41,458 nucleotides of DNA from an uncultured Verrucomicrobiota bacterium. GTDB lineage: Bacteria > Verrucomicrobiota > Verrucomicrobiia > Limisphaerales > UBA9464. Each line of letters opens with the position of its first letter. Within the stretch, counting starts at the first letter, position 1. The notes under the pieces were generated by a model that did no database searches, was not told the DNA's origin, and was given only the letters and a program-made list of their open reading frames with translations. The DNA lies in the NCBI GenBank assembly GCA_903922605.1, contig CAIXUG010000033.1, forward strand, positions 1 through 41,458, in the 5' to 3' direction. A program made the translations under genes and the position numbers. Positions 17,718 to 26,934 of this stretch are shown piece by piece.

Positions 17718-20700
17718 ACGCTTTTCCGTCCCGACCCACCGTCCGTAGCCGCACACTGGCCGGCTGGTTTTCCCTCGGTTTGGTCCTGGGCCGGCTGAAT
17801 GCCGCAACGGACCTGGACCCGTCCGATCCCGCCGCCGAACAGGCATCGTTTCGCGTGCTGGACGGCTTTGAGGTGAACCTCTTTGCCAGCGAGACCAACG
17901 GCGTGGTGAAGCCGATCCAGCTCCGCTTTGACGCCGATGGCCGCCTGTGGATCGCCGGGAGCGTGACCTATCCGCAGATCAAACCGGGCGAACCGTCACG
18001 GGACAGCATCGTGGTGTTGGAAGATCGCGACGGCGACGGACGCGCGGACCACACGACCGTCTTTGCCGACGGCCTGATGATCCCGAGCGGTCTGGAGCTG
18101 GGCGATGGCGGCGTCTATGTCGGCAGCGGCACGGAGCTGCTGCACCTGCGCGACACCGATGGCGACGGACGGGCCGATGAACGGCGCGTCGTCTTCCAGG
18201 GTTTCGGAACGGGCGACACACATCAGACGATCAATTCCTTCACCTGGGGCCCGAGCGGCGAGCTGCTACTGAGCCAAGGGCTGCACGCGGTCTCCCGCAT
18301 CGAGACGCCGTGGGGTGTCGAGGAACTGCGGCAGGCCGGGGTGTGGCGCTTTTGGCCGCGCCGGCTCCGGCTGGACGCCTTCTGGGACGGGGCGATGGGC
18401 GCGCACAATCCGTTCGGGAATGTCTTTGATCGCTGGGGCCAGCCCTTCGTCTTCGCGGGCAACGGCCACGGGGTTTATTACCTCACGCCGGCGATGATCC
18501 GCACGGACCACTTCCTCGAGCAGAAATCGCTGTGGAACCAGGGCCGGAAATTCGGTGGCGGCGACTTCGTCGAGAACTCGCACTGGCCGGAGACGAATCG
18601 CAACGAGGTCATCTCCGGGGGGTACCTGCAAAACACCGTCGAACGGTTCCGCATCACCGACGACGGCGCCGGCTTCCGCGCCGAACGCCTCGCGCCGCTG
18701 ATCGAATCCACCAACACGGCCTTCCGCATCGTGGATGCGCGCTTCGGCCCCGATGGCGCGCTCTATCTCTGCGACTGGTATAACCCCGTCATCGGCCATT
18801 ATCAGGCCAGCTTCCGACATCCCGACCGCGACAAGGCGCACGGCCGCATCTGGCGCGTCACCGCGAAGGGCCGTCCGCTCGTGACATGGCAGAAGCTCGG
18901 CAGCCTGCCCACGCCGCAGTTGCTGGACCTGCTGAAATCGCCCGAACGCTGGAACCGCCAGCTCGCCAAGCGCGTCCTCGCCGACCGACCTACGACGGAA
19001 GTCACCGCCGCGCTCGGCCACTGGCTGGCGGCGGCGAAGGACACGTTGGACGACCTCACACTGTGTGAGGCGCTGGGCGTCTATGCCTCGCATGAGGTGG
19101 TCGAACACGGCCTGCTCAACCGCGTGGCCATCGCCCGCACACCCGACGCCCGTGCGTATGCGGCGCACGTGCTCGGGCATTGGGCCGACCGCTGGCCGAA
19201 GCCGCTGGAACTTCTCGGCAAGCTCGCCGCCGATCCGCACCCGCGCGTGCGGTTGGAGGCGGTCGTCGCATGCAGCTACGTGCCCGACGCGCATGCGGTG
19301 GAGACGGCGGCCATCGCCGCCGACCAGCCGTTGGATCCCTTCCTCGACTACGCCTTCACCCAATGCGTGCAGGCGCTGAAGCCGTTCTGGCGCGACGCGA
19401 ATGCCCGGGGCGAACTGACATTTGGCGGCGTTTCCGCGCGCCAGACCGCCTTCGCCCGCGCCGACCAGAGTGCCGACACCGTGGCGAAGGCCGCCGGCCG
19501 ATTGCGCCGCATTGCGGAAGTCGCGCTGGAGGCCGAGACGCAGAAATCGCTGCTCCAGGTTGTCGCCGAGTCGGGCGGGCCGAAGGAGCTGGGCGTGCTG
19601 CTGTCGCCGCGTGCGTTCTCCTTTGGCGAGCGCTACGATGCCGGCCTGCACGCGCAGATGCTGCGCGAACTGGCCGGACTGGAACACCGCCGCCAAGCGC
19701 GGCCCGAGGGTGATCTGACGGCTGCGCTGCAACCCCTGCTCAGTTCTCCGGCTTCCGAAGTTCGCGCGGAAGCTCTGCGCCTGATTGGCGCGTGGCACTT
19801 GGAGAGGCAGCGCGCCGACGTCCTGCGCGTGGCCCAGTCTGCCACGGAACCTCCGGCCATCCGGCGCGCGGCGGTGGATGCCTTGGGCGGGTTGGGCACC
19901 GAATCCGATCGCGCAGAATTAGTGCGATTGTCCGGCACCGGCGAACCAGCCGCCGTCCGTGCTGCGGCGATCCGCCAACTCGCGGGGATTAATCTGGCCC
20001 AAGCCGCGCCAGCGGCGGCGGTGTTGCTGGCGGAGCCGTTGGACGAAGCTGCCACTACCGAAGTCCTCTCCGCTTTCTTGCAGCAAAAGGACGGCGCGAG
20101 CGCGTTGCGAGCTGCCCTGAATGCCAAGGCCCCCAGCGCCGAGGCAGCCAAGATCGGGCTGCGCCTGATGGCCACCAGCGGACGACGCGAGCCGCAACTG
20201 GCCGAGCTGCTGACCCGGGCCGCCGGTCTCGGTCGCGCAGCTCCGCCTGTGAAGCTGGGCGATCTGGCGGCGCTGGTCCGCGAGGTGCAAACGCAGGGCG
20301 ATGCGCGGCGCGGTGCGGCGATCTTTCAGCGGCCCGAGCTGAACTGCGGTTCATGCCATGCGATTGCCGGTCCTGCGGGTAAGGTCGGCCCCGATCTCGG
20401 CGCATTGGGGACGGCGCAGACCGCCGAATTCATCATCGGCGCGATCCTGGAGCCGCAGAAAGAGGTGAAGGAGGGCTTTATGGCCTTCGAACTCGTCACG
20501 AAGGACGGCGAATCCCATCAGGGCTACATCCGCAATGAGACTGCCGGTGAGGTGGTGCTCTTTGATCCGCTGGGCCAGCAGACCGTCCGGCTGCGCCGTG
20601 ACCAGATTGCCGAGCGCCACCAGCACGGCTCGCTCATGCCCAACGGCCTGGCTGACACATTGACCCGCGAGGAACTGCGCGATTTGGTGAAGTACCTATC

Positions 20701-20719
20701 CCAACTGGGGCGGAAGTGA
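17714..20719 (+). CDS. PVC membrane-bound dehydrogenase with HEAT repeats and haem domain
   Basis: 1,001 residues with a signal peptide. The N-terminal ~400 residues form a beta-propeller of the TIGR02604 type (FRVLDGFEVNLFASETNGVV; VVLEDRDGDGRADHTTVFAD; LRDTDGDGRADERRVVFQGF; DTHQTINSFTWGPSGEL; GAHNPFGNVFDRWG; GALYLCDWYNP). The two DxDGDGxAD loops could bind calcium. The middle (~430-850) is HEAT-like alpha-helical repeats. The C-terminus is a cytochrome c domain with CGSCH (~878-882) and a distal Met candidate (SLMPNGLADTLT). Proteins like this are thought to oxidise sugars or related compounds in the periplasm and are abundant in planctomycetes and verrucomicrobia; the substrate is unknown. 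It is coupled to the SGNH hydrolase by a 4-base overlap. Confidence 0.88.
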   Translation: MNAFPSRPTVRSRTLAGWFSLGLVLGRLNAATDLDPSDPAAEQASFRVLDGFEVNLFASETNGVVKPIQLRFDADGRLWIAGSVTYPQIKPGEPSRDSIVVLEDRDGDGRADHTTVFADGLMIPSGLELGDGGVYVGSGTELLHLRDTDGDGRADERRVVFQGFGTGDTHQTINSFTWGPSGELLLSQGLHAVSRIETPWGVEELRQAGVWRFWPRRLRLDAFWDGAMGAHNPFGNVFDRWGQPFVFAGNGHGVYYLTPAMIRTDHFLEQKSLWNQGRKFGGGDFVENSHWPETNRNEVISGGYLQNTVERFRITDDGAGFRAERLAPLIESTNTAFRIVDARFGPDGALYLCDWYNPVIGHYQASFRHPDRDKAHGRIWRVTAKGRPLVTWQKLGSLPTPQLLDLLKSPERWNRQLAKRVLADRPTTEVTAALGHWLAAAKDTLDDLTLCEALGVYASHEVVEHGLLNRVAIARTPDARAYAAHVLGHWADRWPKPLELLGKLAADPHPRVRLEAVVACSYVPDAHAVETAAIAADQPLDPFLDYAFTQCVQALKPFWRDANARGELTFGGVSARQTAFARADQSADTVAKAAGRLRRIAEVALEAETQKSLLQVVAESGGPKELGVLLSPRAFSFGERYDAGLHAQMLRELAGLEHRRQARPEGDLTAALQPLLSSPASEVRAEALRLIGAWHLERQRADVLRVAQSATEPPAIRRAAVDALGGLGTESDRAELVRLSGTGEPAAVRAAAIRQLAGINLAQAAPAAAVLLAEPLDEAATTEVLSAFLQQKDGASALRAALNAKAPSAEAAKIGLRLMATSGRREPQLAELLTRAAGLGRAAPPVKLGDLAALVREVQTQGDARRGAAIFQRPELNCGSCHAIAGPAGKVGPDLGALGTAQTAEFIIGAILEPQKEVKEGFMAFELVTKDGESHQGYIRNETAGEVVLFDPLGQQTVRLRRDQIAERHQHGSLMPNGLADTLTREELRDLVKYLSQLGRK

Positions 20720-20812
20720 GCCCGGCGACAGGGTACAAGTAGGCCGGGATGGAATGACTTGCGTCGTGGCGATTGGCTTGTTTCACCGGGACACCTCGCG
20801 GACACTGGCGGC

Positions 20813-22111
20813 ATGAACCAACCGGAGTTCGACGTGATCGTCATCGGTGGCGGGCCGGGCGGCAGTTGTGCCGCCGCGGTGCTCGCGCGAGCAGGTCGCA
20901 GGGTGTTGCTGCTGGAAAAGGAGCACTTTCCCCGGTTCCACATCGGCGAGTCGCTGCTGCCATACAACCTCGCCATCTTCGAGGAGATCGGCGTGATGCC
21001 GACCATCCAGGCCGCGGGCTTCGCCCCCAAATACGGCGCGCAGTTCCACCTCGGCAACGCCTCGAAAGAGCTGAAGTTCGTGTTCCGCGAGGGCTGTTTC
21101 ACGGAATACACCGAGGCCTTCCAGGTCGAGCGCTCGAAGTTAGACGACCTGCTGCTCCGCCACGCCACGAAATCCGGCGCCGACGTGCGCGAGGGCGTGA
21201 CCGTCGAGCGCACCACCGCCGACGCCGAGGGCGTGACGGTCGAGGCGCGCGATGAGGCGGGCGTGGCGGCGACCTATCGCGCCCGCTTTCTGGTAGACGC
21301 CTCGGGCCGGGGTAATTTCACGGGCAACCAGGAGGGCATCAAGGTGCCGAATGCAAAGCTGAAGAAGCTGGCGGTGTTCGGCCACTTCGAGAACGTCGGC
21401 CTCGATCCCGGCAAGCCGGCGGGAGACACCGTGATCGTGCGGCTGGACAAAAAATGGTTTTGGCTGATCCCGCTCCGGTTGGCGGACGCGCAGCAGCCCA
21501 GCAAAGTGAGCGTCGGGCTGGTAATGGACCGCGACGAACTCGCCGCCGCCAAGCGCCCCGCCGAACAGGTCTTCCAGCATTTCGTGGACAGCAATCCCTC
21601 GGTCGCCGCGCGGATGCGCAACGCAAAGCTGGTCTCGCCCATGCATGTGACGAGCGATTTCAGCTACCGCAACCGCACCTTCTGGTCGCCGCGCGTGGTG
21701 CGCGTGGGCGATGCGGCGGGGTTCATCGACCCGATTTTTTCCAGCGGCGTCTTCATCGCGATGTTCTCCGCGAAACTCGCTTCCGAGACCGTGCTGCAAC
21801 TGCTGGCCCAGGGCGGCGACGGCTCGGCGGTATTTCCGGCCTACGAGCGCCGTATCAACGCGGCCATGCGCATCTACTGGGAGATGGTGGAGAATTTCTA
21901 CACGACGCCCTTCATGGAGGTGCTCATGGAGCCGCGCCCCAAATGGGACATCGCGTCGGCCATCAATGCCATCCTTGCCGGCGAACTCGAAGGCGGCTGG
22001 CGGCTCCGGTGGCGGATGCGCGCCTTCTTCTGGCTGGTCAAGATCCAGGCGAAATATCCGTTCATGCCAAAGCTCGACTTTCCGCGGATCTCCGGCGGAT
22101 CGCTTTCGTGA
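20813..22111 (+). CDS. flavoprotein of the flavin-dependent halogenase type
   Basis: 432 residues. FAD-binding GGGPGGSCAAAVLARAG (~12-28) is followed by HIGESLLP (43-50). Lys73 in GFAPKYGAQF sits where FDHs have their catalytic lysine. WFWLIP at 215-220 fits the halogenase WxWxIP motif, and GDAAGFIDPIFSSGV matches the second FAD motif. It could halogenate an ACP-bound or phenolic substrate, or be a reductase/hydroxylase of the same fold, since the family includes non-halogenating members. It heads the cluster: the next gene (GTG at 22108) overlaps its stop. The start at 20813 is chosen because the glycine motif then begins at the usual distance. A 93-base gap separates it from the dehydrogenase upstream. 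Confidence 0.8.
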   Translation: MNQPEFDVIVIGGGPGGSCAAAVLARAGRRVLLLEKEHFPRFHIGESLLPYNLAIFEEIGVMPTIQAAGFAPKYGAQFHLGNASKELKFVFREGCFTEYTEAFQVERSKLDDLLLRHATKSGADVREGVTVERTTADAEGVTVEARDEAGVAATYRARFLVDASGRGNFTGNQEGIKVPNAKLKKLAVFGHFENVGLDPGKPAGDTVIVRLDKKWFWLIPLRLADAQQPSKVSVGLVMDRDELAAAKRPAEQVFQHFVDSNPSVAARMRNAKLVSPMHVTSDFSYRNRTFWSPRVVRVGDAAGFIDPIFSSGVFIAMFSAKLASETVLQLLAQGGDGSAVFPAYERRINAAMRIYWEMVENFYTTPFMEVLMEPRPKWDIASAINAILAGELEGGWRLRWRMRAFFWLVKIQAKYPFMPKLDFPRISGGSLS

Positions 22112-22608
22112 ACGCATCCGGTCAATCCCTTTCGGTCCGCAACGGTCGGCGACGTGTCATGGACGCGATGCTGCTCGTGCTGGCCGGCGGACTGGCTGGT
22201 TGCGCCGGACCGGAGCTTCCCCCGATCAATCTCGCCGCACCCGGCTGGACCGTCCAGGAAACCCAGGCCGTCTGGCGTCCCAAGCGCGAGGCGCCGGAGC
22301 TGATCGGCGAGCTGCTGGTGGCGACGCATCCCGACGGCTCGCGGTTGGTGCAGTTCAGCAAGCAGTCGCTGCCGCTCGTCACCGCGCAGGCCAATACCAA
22401 CGGCTGGAGCCTTTCCTCGCCGCTGCGGTCAGGACGCTTCGGGGGCACACACACGCCGACCGACCGCGTGCCGTGGTTCCAGCTGACGGAATTGCCACCC
22501 AAGAAAGCCCCGGTCTCGGCCCGCTGGCAGTTGAACACCGAAGCCAGCGGCACCTGGCGGCTGGCCAACGCGCGCACGGGAGAATCCGTCGAGGGCGTGG
22601 CCCCGTGA
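22108..22608 (+). CDS. lipoprotein, possibly LolB-like
   Basis: 166 residues. Starting at the GTG that overlaps the preceding stop (GTGA at 22108-22111), a hydrophobic segment leads to a lipobox (LLVLAGGLAGC), so the mature protein would be lipid-anchored. An ATG at 22159 would give a shorter leader. The mature part (GELLVATHPDGSRLVQFSKQ and LPLVTAQANTNGWSLS) has the beta-strand pattern seen in LolB/DUF3261-like proteins that sit beside MMPL exporters in aryl polyene clusters; this assignment is inference. With LolA-like and MMPL proteins next to it, a role in delivering the product lipid to the outer membrane is plausible. Confidence 0.6.
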   Translation: MNASGQSLSVRNGRRRVMDAMLLVLAGGLAGCAGPELPPINLAAPGWTVQETQAVWRPKREAPELIGELLVATHPDGSRLVQFSKQSLPLVTAQANTNGWSLSSPLRSGRFGGTHTPTDRVPWFQLTELPPKKAPVSARWQLNTEASGTWRLANARTGESVEGVAP

Positions 22609-22627
22609 GCCCGTCCCGCCTTACCGC

Positions 22628-25600
22628 ATGAACCGTCGCCGCTGGCTCTGGCTGCTGTGCGCGATCCCGCTCGTCGTGGGGCTCGCGCGCCTGCGCTTCG
22701 ACGCCGACATTTTCAACCTGCTGCCCGGCGATCTTCCCGCCGTGCGCGGCCTGCAGCTCCAGCAGCAGAACTTTTCCAATGCGCGCGAACTCCTCGTCAC
22801 GCTGAACGCGACGGATGCCGAGGTGGCTAGCAATGGGGCCCGCGCCATTGCGACCCATCTCGCGACGCGCACCAACCTGGTCCGTTCCGCCCGCTGGCAG
22901 CCGCCCTGGCTCGAACAGCCCGCCGACGCGGCGGAAAATCTCGCCTGGCTCTGGTTGCAACAGCCGCCCGCCGAGTTCGCTACGCTGGTAACGAAGCTCA
23001 CCACCACCAACCTCCCCACGGTGCTTGCCGCCGCGCGAGAAACTCTCGCGACGTCGCTGGACCCGCAGGAGCTGGCCCGGCGCAGCTACGATCCCTTCGG
23101 TCTCACGCAATTGCCGATCGCCAGCGCCGGTGCGGCCGGCTTTGACCTGGGTTCGGGCATCTTCGCCAGCGCCGACGGCACGTACCGAATCGTCTTCGTC
23201 GAACCGGCCCGCGAGCGGATGAACTACCGCGAGGCCGGCGAATGGTTCGCCGCCGTACGTGCCGAGGTGGCGCTTGCTGTGGCGGCCTTGCCGAGCGGCA
23301 CGCCGGACCTGCATGTCGCCTTCACTGGCGGCCCGGCCTTTCTCTCCGAGATTTCCGGCGGCATGGAGAGCGACCTGAAGAGTTCCGTCTTCACCACCGT
23401 GCTCGTCATCGCCGGCCTGTTCTGGCTCGCGCACCGGAGCTGGCGTCCGCTCGGCTGGCTGATCGTCGCCCTGCTGCTCACACTGGCTCTCACGTTGGCT
23501 CTGGGCGGGCTCGTATTCGGCACGCTCAACGTCGTGAGCCTCGGCTTCGCCGCCGTGCTGCTCGGGCTCACGGTCGATTACGGCCTGGTAAGCTATCAGG
23601 AATTCGTCGCCGCGCCGGACAAGACCCCGGCGGAAATCCGGCACGAGGTCGCCCCCGGCATCGGCTATTCCGCCGCGACCACCGCCGGCACGTTTCTGCT
23701 GCTCGGTTTTGCCGGCCTTCCTGGGCTCGCCCAGCTCGGCGTGCTGACCGCCCTTGGCCTGCTCGTCGGCGCAGGTGTCATGCTGTTCGTGTTCCTGCCG
23801 CTGGTCGCCCGGCGGCGTCCGGTGCGCCCGGCGGGAGCGGCTCACAAGCCGGTAAAAAAGTTTCCGACCGGCATTTTTCCCACCGTCGCGGTGGTGATCG
23901 CGGTCATTACCGTCCTCGTCGGACGCGGCACGCCCCACATCACGGCCAGCGCCGATCCGCTGCGGCCCCGCAGCAGTCCGGCCTACAATGCGATGGATGA
24001 GCTGAAGCTCCGCCTCGGCCGGACCAATGAGCCGATGTGGGCGGTGTTCTCCGGGCACGACGCCATCGCCGTCGCGCAGCAGTTGGAGACGGCCAACTCG
24101 GTGCTCACGGCGGCGAAGGCGCGGGGCGAAATCAGCTCCTTTGACCTGCCGGCCGGCTTCTGGCCACGGCCGGATTATGCGGCCATCAATTTGCCGGCCG
24201 CCCGCGCGCTGGGCATCCGGGCGGAGGATTTTCGGACACAGGCGGAGGCCGCCGGGTTCACTGCCGATTCGCTGGGGCTCACCCGTGGCATTTTGACGGC
24301 GTGGGGCGGAGCTTCGGCAAACCAGTCCTTTCTCTGGCCGACCAACTCGACCGCGAGATGGCTGGTCTCGCAATTCGCCGCGCGGGATGCCGCCGGCGGC
24401 TGGCTGGCCCTGGGCGTGATCCAGCCCACGGGCACTTCGGACCGCACCCACGCCGAACTCGCGGCTTCGCTGCCGGCGGGCGTGCTGGTGACCAGCTGGG
24501 AATCGCTGGGCGCCTCGCTGCTCGGCCATGTCGCGCGCCGGGTCAGCCTGCTGATGGTGCTGATCGCGTTCGTCCTGGTCGGATTTCTCTGGCTGGCCTT
24601 CCGCCGCTGGCGCGAGGTGGCCCTGAGTTTCGTCGCGCTCGCGCTGAGTTTTTCCCTGCTGCTCGCGCTGATGACGCTGATTGGCTGGTCGTGGAACCTG
24701 CTGAGCCTGGTCGCGCTGCCACTGCTGCTCGGCTCTTCCGTTGATTCCACGATCCACGTGCAGCTCGCGCTGCGCCGGCATGGGTCGGATCTGCGTGCGC
24801 TCTGGGGCACGACCGGCAAGGCGCTGCTGCTGTGCGCCGGCGCCAACATCGCCGGCTTCGGCTCGCTCGCGTGGAGCAGCAATCTGGGCCTCGCGAGCCT
24901 TGATCTCGTGTGCGCGGTCGGTGTCGGCTGCGTGTTCGTGGTGTGCGTCGGCCTGCTGCCGGCGTGGTGGCAGAGGGTGGGTGGTGGCCGCGCGGCGGCA
25001 CCGGCGCCCCAGCAGGCATCATCCCTGTATGGGGCGCGCCTCTGGCAGGCAGGCCTGAAACTGGGCCGGATTTTGCCGCCGGCCATCTCGTACGCCTTCG
25101 CGCGGATGGGGGTCACCGCCTATGTGCTCGCCCGTCCGGCACGGTTTGCGGTCGTGGTGGAGAACCTCCTACCAGTGCTCGGCGATGAAGCCTCGGCCCG
25201 CCAGGCCGCCCGACGCAACTTCGCCGAATTCGCGCGTAAGCTCGTGGACCTGTGGCGCTACGAGGCCGGCGGCCTGTCCGCCGAAGCGGTACGGACCGGA
25301 TCCGGCTGGGAACACTTCGCCGCGGCTGTCGGCTCCGGTTCCGGTGTTCTGCTGGTCACCCCGCACCTCGGTAACTGGGAATTCGGCGCGCCGCTGCTGG
25401 CGCGACTGGGCGTGCGCCCGCTGGTGCTCACGGCGCCGGAACCGGGCGGACTCACCGAGGCGCGCGTGGCCGCCCGCGCGCGGCTGGGCGTGGACACGCT
25501 GGTCGTGGGCAGTGATCCCTTTGCCTTCGTCGAGGTCATCAAACGGTTGCAGGCCGGCGGCGTGGTGGCGCTGCTGATGGATCGCCCACCCGCGCCGACG

Positions 25601-25909
25601 CGTGTGGAGGTGGAACTTTTTGGCCGGCCCTTCGCCGCCAGCATCGCGGCGGCCGAGCTGGCGCGGGCCTCGGGTTGCATCGTGCTGCCGGTGTGCATCC
25701 TGCGGGATGCACAGGGCTACCACGCTGATGCGCTGCCGCCGGTGCCCTACGACCGCGCCGCCCTCGGTGACCGCGCCGCGCGCATCGAGTTCCCCGGGCG
25801 CATCCTGCGTGTGTTCGAGCCGGTGATCCGGCAGCATCCCGACCAATGGTTTCACTTTGTGCCGGTGTGGCCGGAGAACGATGGTCCTTCCGCATTGGCA
25901 AAGCCATGA
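22628..25909 (+). CDS. MMPL-family exporter fused to LpxL/HtrB-type acyltransferase
   Basis: 1,093 residues. Residues 1-~790 form an RND/MMPL exporter: N-terminal helix, periplasmic loop (SGGMESDLKSSVFTTVLVIA), a bundle of membrane helices (~255-400), a second periplasmic loop and a second bundle (~635-790; SSVDSTIHVQLALRRHG). Residues ~815-1093 are a lysophospholipid/lauroyl acyltransferase domain with the HxxxxE motif in PHLGNWEFG (His913, Glu918) and conserved PVCILRDAQGYH; this is the LpxL/HtrB fold that acylates glycolipids at the inner membrane. In typical aryl polyene clusters these are two separate genes. Its stop overlaps a downstream ATG (ATGA at 25906-25909). It may acylate the polyene or its anchor and then export it. 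Confidence 0.88.
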   Translation: MNRRRWLWLLCAIPLVVGLARLRFDADIFNLLPGDLPAVRGLQLQQQNFSNARELLVTLNATDAEVASNGARAIATHLATRTNLVRSARWQPPWLEQPADAAENLAWLWLQQPPAEFATLVTKLTTTNLPTVLAAARETLATSLDPQELARRSYDPFGLTQLPIASAGAAGFDLGSGIFASADGTYRIVFVEPARERMNYREAGEWFAAVRAEVALAVAALPSGTPDLHVAFTGGPAFLSEISGGMESDLKSSVFTTVLVIAGLFWLAHRSWRPLGWLIVALLLTLALTLALGGLVFGTLNVVSLGFAAVLLGLTVDYGLVSYQEFVAAPDKTPAEIRHEVAPGIGYSAATTAGTFLLLGFAGLPGLAQLGVLTALGLLVGAGVMLFVFLPLVARRRPVRPAGAAHKPVKKFPTGIFPTVAVVIAVITVLVGRGTPHITASADPLRPRSSPAYNAMDELKLRLGRTNEPMWAVFSGHDAIAVAQQLETANSVLTAAKARGEISSFDLPAGFWPRPDYAAINLPAARALGIRAEDFRTQAEAAGFTADSLGLTRGILTAWGGASANQSFLWPTNSTARWLVSQFAARDAAGGWLALGVIQPTGTSDRTHAELAASLPAGVLVTSWESLGASLLGHVARRVSLLMVLIAFVLVGFLWLAFRRWREVALSFVALALSFSLLLALMTLIGWSWNLLSLVALPLLLGSSVDSTIHVQLALRRHGSDLRALWGTTGKALLLCAGANIAGFGSLAWSSNLGLASLDLVCAVGVGCVFVVCVGLLPAWWQRVGGGRAAAPAPQQASSLYGARLWQAGLKLGRILPPAISYAFARMGVTAYVLARPARFAVVVENLLPVLGDEASARQAARRNFAEFARKLVDLWRYEAGGLSAEAVRTGSGWEHFAAAVGSGSGVLLVTPHLGNWEFGAPLLARLGVRPLVLTAPEPGGLTEARVAARARLGVDTLVVGSDPFAFVEVIKRLQAGGVVALLMDRPPAPTRVEVELFGRPFAASIAAAELARASGCIVLPVCILRDAQGYHADALPPVPYDRAALGDRAARIEFPGRILRVFEPVIRQHPDQWFHFVPVWPENDGPSALAKP

Positions 25910-26019
25910 ATACGCAATATCGCCAGAATTTCCGCCCTCATGGCATCGAGGTGCTTTTGAAAACAGAGTGGCTTTCGAAACCCCGTAGTCGTGATGGGGC
26001 CGGTTGTGGGTTTGTTTGC

Positions 26020-26185
26020 TCCCTTCCCCCTCACCCCGGCCCTCTCCCTCAGGGAGAGGGAGAATCGTCGCCCGACTTTCGGCGAAAGACTGGCGCGGGA
26101 ATGGCCGGACGCGCACGCAGACAGCCAATCAGTCCGCCCGGCTGTCCCCTCTCCCTGAGGGAGAGGGTCAGGGTGAGGGGGGAGG
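26020..26185 (+). repeat. palindromic repeat element A, copy 1
   Basis: Starts with CCTTCCCCCTCACCCCGGCC and ends in GGGTGAGGGGGG, with two internal inner hairpins (CTCTCCCTCAGGGAGAG at 26042-26058; CTCTCCCTGAGGGAGAG near 26149-26165). The middle reads GGCGCGGGAATGGCCGGAC. The same element, inverted, lies at 37150-37320. It separates the MMPL gene from the recognisable part of the LolA-like gene and is translated open across its length. Confidence 0.8.
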
Positions 26186-26934
26186 CAGCTTGCGTCCGTA
26201 TTCGATCCCACCTCGCACAACGCTTCCCAAACGATCGCTCCTCTTTCCGGCCCCTGAATTTTTCGTTCCTGCTATTTTCGCTGTTGGTTCTGCTGGGTGC
26301 CACCGCCGCCCTGGCGGGACCGGAGGACGACGCCCTGCTCAACCGCTGGCTGGCGCGGCAGACTAACGTCACGTCCTGGTCCGCCGACTTCGTACAGACG
26401 CGCCATCTGAAGGCGCTGACGCAGCCGCTCACCACGCCGGGCCGTGTGTGGTTCGTCGCGCCGGACAAATTCCGCTGGGAACTCGGCGCGCCCGCGCAGT
26501 CCATCGCCCTGCGCGCCCAGGACGACCTGCTGGTGATCGCCCCCCGGCTCAAGCGCGCCGAGCGCTATTCGTTGGCCGACTTTGCCTCGGGACCGATGAA
26601 GGACGCGCTCGCACTGCTCGACACGGGCTTTCCGCGCGACGCGGCGGATTTCCATCGCCGCTTTGACCTCCTCGGCCTTGGGCGGACGAATGACACCTAC
26701 GCCTTCCGGCTCCAACCGCGCGCCGCGGCCGCGCGCAAGCTGCTGCCCGAGCTGACCGTCCTCGTCGGCACGAATGATTTCCGGTTGAGCGGCACCGAAC
26801 TGGTCTTCACTGACGGTTCGCGCCTGCGGAACGATTTTACAAATGCCAGCGAGAACCCCGCGATCGATCCGGCCCTCTTCACGCCGCCGATGGATGCGAC
26901 GTGGAAGGTGACCGAACCGCTGAAACCGAAATGA
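26173..26934 (+). CDS. LolA-like outer-membrane lipoprotein carrier
   Basis: About 253 residues if the GTG at 26173 is the start. A signal peptide (NFSFLLFSLLVLLGATAALA) precedes the LolA fold: SWSADFVQTRHLKALTQPLT, GRVWFVAPDKFRWELG, ALRAQDDLLVIAPRLKRAER and a C-terminal SGTELVFTDGSRLRNDF. Such proteins in aryl polyene clusters carry the lipid product across the periplasm. The open frame begins much further up (ATG 25906, overlapping the MMPL stop) and runs through repeat element A, but the resulting ~100-residue leader would bury the signal peptide. The real start is uncertain; the ATG at 26101 is another option. Its stop overlaps the next ATG (26931-26934). Confidence 0.8.
   Translation: MRGEAACVRIRSHLAQRFPNDRSSFRPLNFSFLLFSLLVLLGATAALAGPEDDALLNRWLARQTNVTSWSADFVQTRHLKALTQPLTTPGRVWFVAPDKFRWELGAPAQSIALRAQDDLLVIAPRLKRAERYSLADFASGPMKDALALLDTGFPRDAADFHRRFDLLGLGRTNDTYAFRLQPRAAAARKLLPELTVLVGTNDFRLSGTELVFTDGSRLRNDFTNASENPAIDPALFTPPMDATWKVTEPLKPK

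Noticed and set aside
18266-19798. 510-residue minus-strand open frame
   Set aside because: Shadow of the PVC dehydrogenase; low-complexity Arg/Gln/Ala content and no homology features.
22379-24781. 800-residue open frame on the minus strand
   Set aside because: It is antisense to the MMPL gene; Arg/Gln/Gly-rich with no motifs, an artefact of high GC.
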